Shown one piece after another: positions 58,972 through 64,000 of a stretch of 64,000 nt of DNA. The notes beneath the pieces are model-generated. The model did no database searches. It saw only the letters and a list, made by a program, of their open reading frames with translations, and was not told where the DNA came from. The number at the start of each line of letters is the position of its first letter. The first letter of the stretch is position 1. This DNA is from Tepidiforma thermophila. Lineage in GTDB: Bacteria; Chloroflexota; Dehalococcoidia; Tepidiformales; Tepidiformaceae. Both the position numbers and the translations under genes were made by a program. The DNA lies in assembly GCF_002563855.1 (NCBI RefSeq), contig NZ_PDJQ01000001.1, forward strand, positions 1,364,001-1,428,000, given 5' to 3'.

Positions 58972-59008
58972 GCCCCGTTCGATCTCTCTCAATGAGACCC
59001 AACGGGGC
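58972..59008 (+). promoter_or_regulatory. Two-tier hairpin just before the degenerate-GGDEF start
   Basis: GCCCCGTT (58972-58979) pairs with AACGGGGC (59001-59008); the loop contains a second small stem TCTC-AAT-GAGA. The outer stem ends 5 nt before the ATG at 59014 and no free ribosome site is visible, so the structure could limit initiation. It could equally be a terminator for the preceding gene, although no T-tract follows. Confidence 0.35.
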
Positions 59009-59013
59009 CGCCC

Positions 59014-59832
59014 ATGAATAAACCGCCCGTCCTCAACGCCTTCCTCCTGCCGCCAGCCGAGCAGTCCGCCCTCGGCTCCGTCGAAACCCCCCTCGCCGTC
59101 CGGCTGCTCCGCCCCGCCACGTTCGCAGTCTGGCTCCTCGTCTTCTGCGTCCAGGCACAAACCGTCATCGCCCGCGGCGGCGGCACGAACTGGTTCGTGC
59201 TCGGCTTCACCACCCTCCTCTTCATCGTCGTCCACCTCCAGTTCTGGTACGAAGAATCCGAACAGGGGCGCCGCTTCCACCGCGCAATCGACCGCCTCCG
59301 CGGCCGCATCTACGAAGACGAGGTCACCGGCCTGCCCAACAGCCGCCACTTCGTCTTCGAACTCCGCCGCCAGATGATGCGCTCCGTCCGCAACGGCCGC
59401 GGCTTCTCCCTCGCCCTCACCGATATCACCGGCTTCGAAACCCTGAAAAACCCCGAAGAGCGGTTCCTGCCCGCTGTCGCCCGGGCGCTCCGCCACGCCG
59501 TCGGCGAAGGCGACTTCGTCGCCCACCTCCAGGGCCCGATCTTCGCCGCTATCATCGCCGACGACCGCATCGCCACGACCGCCATGAAGGCCGATGCGCT
59601 CCTCCCGGCCCTCGCCGCCTGCATCCCCAACGACCACGCCACCCGGCTGACGCCCGTCGTCTCGCTCACCGGCTACGAAGGCGAGCTCGAAGTCCGCGAC
59701 TTCCTCCGCCGTGCCCAGCGCGACCTCGTCGCGGCGCGCAACCACGAGCCCGGCGCCAGCCTCGCCGTCGCCGTGCGCGCCCGACCACAGCACCCCGCTC
59801 CCGCTGAGAACTCCCGCTCCGCCGTCGCCTGA
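59014..59832 (+). CDS. Membrane protein with degenerate GGDEF domain
   Basis: A 272-residue protein. Two hydrophobic spans (about residues 35-50 and 60-73) precede a domain that starts like a diguanylate cyclase (YEDEVTGLPNSRHFVFEL) and has the helix LPAVARALRHAVGEGDFVAH, but the signature GGDEF is replaced by QGPIF. The metal Asp site is in LALTDITGFETL. It is very unlikely to make cyclic di-GMP; a sensory or binding role is possible. Confidence 0.72.
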   Translation: MNKPPVLNAFLLPPAEQSALGSVETPLAVRLLRPATFAVWLLVFCVQAQTVIARGGGTNWFVLGFTTLLFIVVHLQFWYEESEQGRRFHRAIDRLRGRIYEDEVTGLPNSRHFVFELRRQMMRSVRNGRGFSLALTDITGFETLKNPEERFLPAVARALRHAVGEGDFVAHLQGPIFAAIIADDRIATTAMKADALLPALAACIPNDHATRLTPVVSLTGYEGELEVRDFLRRAQRDLVAARNHEPGASLAVAVRARPQHPAPAENSRSAVA

Positions 59833-59858
59833 CCGACCCTTCGTACCCTGACGAAAAA

Positions 59859-59884
59859 CGCCCCGCCGGGACTCCCGCGGGGCG
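59859..59884 (-). terminator. Terminator of tRNA-Gly
   Basis: CGCCCCGC/GCGGGGCG outer stem with an inner GGG-ACT-CCC; on the minus strand it is followed by TTTTTCGT. It lies 16 bp past the tRNA 3' end and may also stop plus-strand reading from the gene before it. Confidence 0.85.
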
Positions 59885-59900
59885 CCGTCGTTCACCGTTC

Positions 59901-59974
59901 TGGAGCGGATGGCGGGAATCGAACCCGCGTCTCAACCTTGGGAAGGTCGCGTTCTGCCATTGAACCACACCCGC
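59901..59974 (-). tRNA. tRNA-Gly (CCC)
   Basis: 74 nt with CCA encoded. Acceptor GCGGGTG pairs with CATCCGC (one G-U); the anticodon loop is TTCCCAA, anticodon CCC; the T loop is GTTCGATTC. TATCCT at about 59987-59992 on the minus strand may be its -10 box. Confidence 0.93.
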
Positions 59975-60025
59975 CCGCTTCGCCTGTAGGATAGCACCTC
60001 GCACCACTCCAGACGAGGCCCCTCC

Positions 60026-60526
60026 ATGCCCATCCCGAAGGAACTCGCACTCACCCCCGAAGAGCTCGACGAGCTCATGCTCACCACCTGGAACATGCGC
60101 ATCGCCACCATCGGCCCGGGCACCCGCATCAACCTCACCCCGCTCTGGTTCGGCTGGGCCGGCGGCAAAATCTACACCTACTGCCGCGGCCAGAAGGTCG
60201 AAAACCTCCGCCGCAACCCCACCTGCACCGTCCTCGTCGACCGCAACGAGCGGTTCCCCGAACTCCAGGGCGCCATGTTCCAGGGCACGGGCCGCGTCCT
60301 CGAAGACGCCGCCGCAGAGGCCGCCGACCCCCACCTTGAAGAGGTCCGCTGGCAAATGGGCAAAAAGTACGCCGGCGGCCACGGCGAACCCGCCGAGCCC
60401 CGCCGGAACGACGCCACCGCCCGCGGCCGCAACTGGCGCTGGGTCGTCGTCACCCCCGAGCGCGTGGTCACCTGGGACAACTTCAAACTGCCCAACCTCC
60501 GCCGCAGCCGCGAAACCGGCGCTTGA
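60026..60526 (+). CDS. PPOX-class split-barrel protein (FDOR type)
   Basis: A 166-residue flavin/F420-binding protein: WNMRIATIGPGTRINLTPLW and KIYTYCRGQKVENLRRNPTC are the core, with the phosphate-binding K-x-x-N-L-R-R-N-P motif. The C-terminal part WRWVVVTPERVVTWDNFKL is usual for the FDOR-B-like groups. Third member of the superfamily in the window. A TAGGAT box lies at about 59987, sharing space with the tRNA promoter. Substrate unknown. Confidence 0.82.
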   Translation: MPIPKELALTPEELDELMLTTWNMRIATIGPGTRINLTPLWFGWAGGKIYTYCRGQKVENLRRNPTCTVLVDRNERFPELQGAMFQGTGRVLEDAAAEAADPHLEEVRWQMGKKYAGGHGEPAEPRRNDATARGRNWRWVVVTPERVVTWDNFKLPNLRRSRETGA

Positions 60527-60566
60527 CAGGCCCGTATACTGGGAATCATCCGGCAAGGAGGTCCCA

Positions 60567-61007
60567 ATGTACGGCTTCGTCAGCAGTGTCCTCGCCGAGA
60601 AGGGCCGCCACGTCTACACCGTCGAACGGTCCGCCACCGTCGCCGAGGCCGTCCGCCAGATGAACGAAAAGGGCATCGGCGCCCTCCTCGTTGTCGAAGG
60701 CGAACGGCCCGTCGGCATCTTCACCGAACGCGACGTCCTCCGCAGGGTCGTCGACGCCGGCCGCGACCCTGCCCTCACCCGCGTCGCCGAGGTCATGACC
60801 CGCGACCCCGTAACCATCTCCCCTGAGTGGCACGTGGAGGAGGCCATGCAGCTCATGACGGGCCGCCGGTTCCGCCACCTGCCCGTCATCGAAGATGGCC
60901 GCCTCGTCGGCATGATCTCCATCGGCGACCTCCTCCGCTGGGTCACCATCCACCAGGAAGACCACATCCGGGCGATGACCGACTACATCACCGGCCGTCT
61001 CAGCTGA
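60567..61007 (+). CDS. Two-CBS-domain protein
   Basis: A 146-residue protein made of two CBS domains (residues about 8-70 and 80-140) with GIGALLVVEGERPVGIFTERD and HLPVIEDGRLVGMISIGDLL as their cores. Such stand-alone proteins bind AMP, ATP or related ligands and regulate other enzymes. AAGGAGG precedes the ATG; TTGACA at 60523-60528 with AATCAT 16 nt on is a possible promoter. Partner unknown. Confidence 0.9.
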   Translation: MYGFVSSVLAEKGRHVYTVERSATVAEAVRQMNEKGIGALLVVEGERPVGIFTERDVLRRVVDAGRDPALTRVAEVMTRDPVTISPEWHVEEAMQLMTGRRFRHLPVIEDGRLVGMISIGDLLRWVTIHQEDHIRAMTDYITGRLS

Positions 61008-61022
61008 TCGGCCGGCCCCCGG

Positions 61023-61811
61023 TCACCGCCCCTTGAAGACGGGCTCCCGCCGTTCGACAAAGCTCAGGGCGCCCTCCCGGTGGTCCTCCGTGGTGAAGAG
61101 GTAGGCGAGCGCGTTCCCGATGAACTCGCCCATCTCATCCATCGTGGCGTGGCGCGAGCGCCGCAGCCCTTCCTTCATGTAGCGCATCGCGATCGGCGGG
61201 TTCGCCGCAATTCTCCTCGCCAGGCCCATTGCCGCCGGCAGGAGCTCCTCGTGGGGAACCACCCGCGACACCAGCCCGATCGCCAGCGCCTCCTGCGCGC
61301 TGATTACGTCCCCGGTAAACAGCAGCTCCGCCGCCTTCGAGGGCCCGACAAGCTGCGGCAACCGCCACAGCCCGCCGAGGTCGGCCACGAGGCCCCGCTT
61401 GATGAACAGCTCCCCGAACTTCGCCTGCTCCGACGCAATCCGGATATCCGCGAACAGCGCCAGGTCCATCCCCCAGCCGACCGCCGGGCCGTTCACGGCC
61501 GCAATTACCGGCTTGTCGCACTCGAGGATGGCCGCGGCCGCCGGCGTCGGGCGGGGCTTCACTTCGCGCAACCGGGTCACCGTCTCCTCGCGCTGCTCGC
61601 CCAGCATGATCTGCTTCACATCGTCGCCCGAGCAGAACGCCCGCCCTGCGCCCGTCAGCACGATGCACCAGGCGTCCGGGTCGCGGTGCAGCTCTCGGAA
61701 CGTCTGCTCCAGCTCGGCATACATCTGCCGGTTGAGCGCGTTCATCACCTCCGGCCGGTTCAGCGTCACCACCGCGACCCGCCCGTCCCGTTCCACCACG
61801 ATGTGGTCCAT
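61023..61811 (-). CDS. Enoyl-CoA hydratase/isomerase family protein
   Basis: A 262-residue crotonase-fold protein. GAGRAFCSGDDVKQIM and AAVNGPAVGWGMDLALFADI form the oxyanion hole; GLVADLGGLWRLPQLVG has Asp at the usual catalytic Glu position, as in isomerases and naphthoyl-type enzymes. ATG 61811 with GGAGGTG upstream. It follows a ThDP enzyme gene by 32 bp, in the same direction, so the two may work on the same acyl-CoA route. Confidence 0.9.
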   Translation of the reverse strand: MDHIVVERDGRVAVVTLNRPEVMNALNRQMYAELEQTFRELHRDPDAWCIVLTGAGRAFCSGDDVKQIMLGEQREETVTRLREVKPRPTPAAAAILECDKPVIAAVNGPAVGWGMDLALFADIRIASEQAKFGELFIKRGLVADLGGLWRLPQLVGPSKAAELLFTGDVISAQEALAIGLVSRVVPHEELLPAAMGLARRIAANPPIAMRYMKEGLRRSRHATMDEMGEFIGNALAYLFTTEDHREGALSFVERREPVFKGR

Positions 61812-61843
61812 ACTGCCCACCTCCCTGCCGGTGCCCGGCAGGC

Positions 61844-63490
61844 TTACTTGAACTCGTATCCGCCCTTCACCCCCGCGGGCTCCGGGTCCATGATCACGTT
61901 CACGCACGCCGGCTTCCCGCTGGCGAATGCCCGCTCGATCGCGGCCTTGATCTGCTCCGGGTGTTCCACGAACTCCCCGTGGCCGCCGAGGCCCTCCACC
62001 ACCTTGTCGTAGCGCGCATTGTCCCCCAGTACTGTCGCCGGGGTGCGGCCCTCCCCGTACTGCGCCTTCTGCCCGACATAAATCTGGTGCCAGCACCGGT
62101 CGTTCCCAACCACCGAAACGATCGGCATCTTAAACCGCACAAACGTGTCGAAATCGAACCCGTTCAGCCCAAAGGTGCCGTCGCCGTTCACCATCAGCAC
62201 CTTCTTCTCCGGCGCCGCAACTGCCGCCGCCATGCAGAACCCGGTCCCGACCCCGAGCGTTCCGAACGGGCCCGGGTCCATCCACTGCCCCGGGTTGTTG
62301 ATCGGCAGCACGCTCGCCGCAAGCGCCACAATGTCGCCCCCGTCCCCTACCACGATCGTGTCGTCATCCACGAACTCCGCAATCTCCTTGCACAGCCGGA
62401 GCGGGTGAATCGGCACCGCATCGGAGTTCATGAAGTACGACCGCTGCTCATCGGCCTGGTTCTCGAGCCCCCGCAGGTACGTCATCCACTCCTTGTGCTC
62501 CGCCTTCCCAATTTCCGACGTAAGCTGGAGGAGCGCCTGCCGGATGTTCGCTTCGATACCGATCGTGAAGTCCCGGTTCCGCCCGATATCCCGCGGATCG
62601 ATGTCAATCTGGATGACCTTTGCCGCAGGGTTCCACGCCGGCGGCCGCCCGTACTTCAGCCGGAAGTCGATCGGCGTCCCGAGGATGACGATGACGTCCG
62701 CCTGTGCGAAGGCCGGCTTGCGCGACAGCGAAAAGAAGTTCGGGTTGTCCTGCCGCAGCGTGCCGCGCCCCATCGCGTTCGTGTAGACCGGCACATCCGC
62801 GGCCCGCGCGAACTCCGCCAGCTCACGGTGCGCCCGGTGCCAGAACACCCCTGAGCCGGCCATGACCATCGGCTTCTCCGCCTCCCGGATCAGCTGCGCC
62901 GCCTGCTTGATGAGCTCCGGGTCGCCCATGATCTCGCCGGTCACCCGGTAGTTCCGCGGCCACTCCAGCGAATCTTCATCCACCCGCCCGAACAGCACGT
63001 CCGAAGGCACCTGCAGGAACGTCGGCCCGTACCTGCCCGTCATCGCCTCACGGAACGCCATCGCCATGTAGTACGGGAGCCGCCGCGTCTCGTAGACCGT
63101 CTGCGCCCACTTCGTGATCGGCTTCATCACATCGAGCAGCTCAATGTCCTGCAGCGAACCCATGTCGTATTGCCGAAGCGGCGACCGCCCGCCGATCACC
63201 ACCATCGGGCTCGACGCCTGGTAGGCGTTCGCTACTGCTGTCACAACGTCAGTGACACCAGGCCCGGCCGTCACCACCGCGACGCCCGGCTTGAACGTGA
63301 TCCGCGAATAGCCGTCCGCCGCATGCCCGGCCGACTGCTCATGCCGCGTATCGATGATGCCGATGTCGTTGTTCAGGCAGCCCTCGTAGATGTTCTGGAC
63401 GTGCCCCCCGGAGAGCGTGAAGATGTGGCTCACGCCCTCCTGCTTGATCATCCGGGCGATAATCTCGCCCCCATCGATCATGTTCCCCAT
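61844..63490 (-). CDS. Thiamine diphosphate-dependent decarboxylase/lyase (acetolactate synthase or oxalyl-CoA decarboxylase type)
   Basis: A 548-residue ThDP enzyme with the normal three domains. The catalytic Glu is Glu51 in DTRHEQSAGHAADGYSR, the central domain has ILGTPIDFRLKYG, and the ThDP-binding motif starts NGDGTFGLNGFDFDT. Its overall pattern (FTLSGGHVQNIYEG; no regulatory-subunit gene nearby) is closer to 2-hydroxyacyl-CoA lyase/oxalyl-CoA decarboxylase or catabolic acetolactate-synthase-like proteins than to biosynthetic IlvB. Next to enoyl-CoA hydratase and a hydrolase, an acyl-CoA substrate is likely. ATG 63490. Confidence 0.85.
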   Translation of the reverse strand: MGNMIDGGEIIARMIKQEGVSHIFTLSGGHVQNIYEGCLNNDIGIIDTRHEQSAGHAADGYSRITFKPGVAVVTAGPGVTDVVTAVANAYQASSPMVVIGGRSPLRQYDMGSLQDIELLDVMKPITKWAQTVYETRRLPYYMAMAFREAMTGRYGPTFLQVPSDVLFGRVDEDSLEWPRNYRVTGEIMGDPELIKQAAQLIREAEKPMVMAGSGVFWHRAHRELAEFARAADVPVYTNAMGRGTLRQDNPNFFSLSRKPAFAQADVIVILGTPIDFRLKYGRPPAWNPAAKVIQIDIDPRDIGRNRDFTIGIEANIRQALLQLTSEIGKAEHKEWMTYLRGLENQADEQRSYFMNSDAVPIHPLRLCKEIAEFVDDDTIVVGDGGDIVALAASVLPINNPGQWMDPGPFGTLGVGTGFCMAAAVAAPEKKVLMVNGDGTFGLNGFDFDTFVRFKMPIVSVVGNDRCWHQIYVGQKAQYGEGRTPATVLGDNARYDKVVEGLGGHGEFVEHPEQIKAAIERAFASGKPACVNVIMDPEPAGVKGGYEFK

Positions 63491-63559
63491 GGCGAACTCC
63501 AGTGCCGGTATGCAGTGCTCGCGAGTATACGCATCGGCACCGCAGGCCGCTGCCGCCGC

Positions 63560-64000
63560 TCACAGCTTCGCAACCATCCACTCTTCCGCAAGCCGCACCA
63601 CGTCGGGCCCAATCTCGAAGTGCCCGCCGGGGAGCCACTGCAGGTCCTTCTCCCCCGGCAGCGCCGCATAGAGCGCCTCGGTCCGCTCCCGCGGAATCAG
63701 CTCGTCGGCGGTCTTCCCAATGACTCGCACCGCGACGCCCCCGAGCCGCGCCACGTCGGAATCCGGCCCGGCCGCACTCCCCGCGAGCCCGCCCTCGCCC
63801 ACCAGGCAGAACGCAGCCGCCCGAAAGCGACCGCTCCGCGCCACGGCCGCAATCCCGATCATGCTCCCCAGCGAGTAGCCCACATATCCCAGCCGCCCCG
63901 TATCAATCGGCAGCACGCCCGGCAGCAGCTCGAGCATCCGCCCAACTTCCGCAGCAAATTGCGCACGAAACGCCTCATACCGCTCCGGCTGGCGGAAGAG
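63560..64000 (-). CDS. Alpha/beta hydrolase (dienelactone hydrolase-like), N-terminus outside window
   Basis: The frame is open from the right edge. The visible 146 residues have the nucleophile elbow GYSLGS, the acid in TADELIPRERTEAL and the His in LPGGHFEIGP, in the right order and spacing. The C-terminal half looks like the dienelactone-hydrolase/BAAT type. It starts the minus-strand group with the ThDP enzyme 69 bp downstream. Substrate unknown. Confidence 0.82.
   Translation of the reverse strand, partial: LFRQPERYEAFRAQFAAEVGRMLELLPGVLPIDTGRLGYVGYSLGSMIGIAAVARSGRFRAAAFCLVGEGGLAGSAAGPDSDVARLGGVAVRVIGKTADELIPRERTEALYAALPGEKDLQWLPGGHFEIGPDVVRLAEEWMVAKL

Overview
The window is high-GC bacterial chromosome, very probably from the Chloroflexota and perhaps a Tepidiforma-like (Dehalococcoidia-related) lineage. 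I infer this from the housekeeping proteins (a beta' subunit with a long coiled-coil insertion, a four-domain S1, ClpC), the F420/FMN split-barrel flavoproteins, a CapD/FlaA1-type dehydratase and the extreme C-ending codon use of plus-strand genes. No species-level marker was tested. Almost the whole plus strand is C-rich and G-poor whichever strand codes, so there is a strong replication-linked strand asymmetry. Many solo genes have a TAnnnT box ending 6-9 nt before the start codon, which suggests leaderless transcripts.

Layout. 1-14.3 kb holds mixed metabolic and house-keeping genes: a ROK sugar kinase (cut by the window edge), a split-barrel flavoprotein, a glutathione peroxidase, a GH1 beta-glucosidase, a MaoC-MaoC-SDR acyl-CoA operon with a clear terminator, a receiver-GGDEF protein, a beta-hydroxyacid dehydrogenase, L25, a 7Fe ferredoxin, a PHP phosphoesterase, DinB with a small membrane protein, Pth, a truncated sigma-like protein and a ferritin-like/VIT1 membrane protein. 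14.4-14.5 kb is a free-standing 5S rRNA unit with its own promoter and terminator. 14.7-18.9 kb carries rpsA and clpC.

19.0-23.9 kb is an accessory island that breaks the strand skew. It contains two related cassettes, each an exported or membrane-anchored protein of unknown function followed, with overlapping or adjacent codons, by an exported LasA/M23-like protein. Between them lie a degraded stretch and a second copy of the last third of clpC. This is the best candidate in the window for an undescribed system.

24.0-32.4 kb is rpoB-rpoC with a good promoter and terminator. 32.5-34.4 kb is a B12-binding-type radical SAM protein on the minus strand. 34.5-42.3 kb runs ispD-ispF and then a translationally coupled surface-sugar operon: a phosphoglycosyl transferase, a CapD-type dehydratase and a full set of WbpA/B/D/E-type enzymes for a UDP-2,3-diacetamido-uronic acid. 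42.2-44.8 kb has an aminotransferase and an acyl-CoA dehydrogenase.

44.8-51.7 kb is a long, tightly packed minus-strand run: two LpxL-like acyltransferases, a PHP protein, a GT4 mannosyltransferase-like protein, a CDP-alcohol phosphatidyltransferase, prfB with its programmed +1 frameshift, and an HExxH peptidase. The first five resemble a phosphatidylinositol-mannoside gene set. 51.7-64 kb holds acyl-CoA and hydrolase genes, tRNA-Arg(TCT), tRNA-Gly(CCC), a DUF389 membrane protein, GNAT and split-barrel proteins, a GltD-like oxidoreductase, a degenerate GGDEF protein, a CBS protein and, at the right edge, an enoyl-CoA hydratase / ThDP enzyme / alpha-beta hydrolase group that runs off the window.
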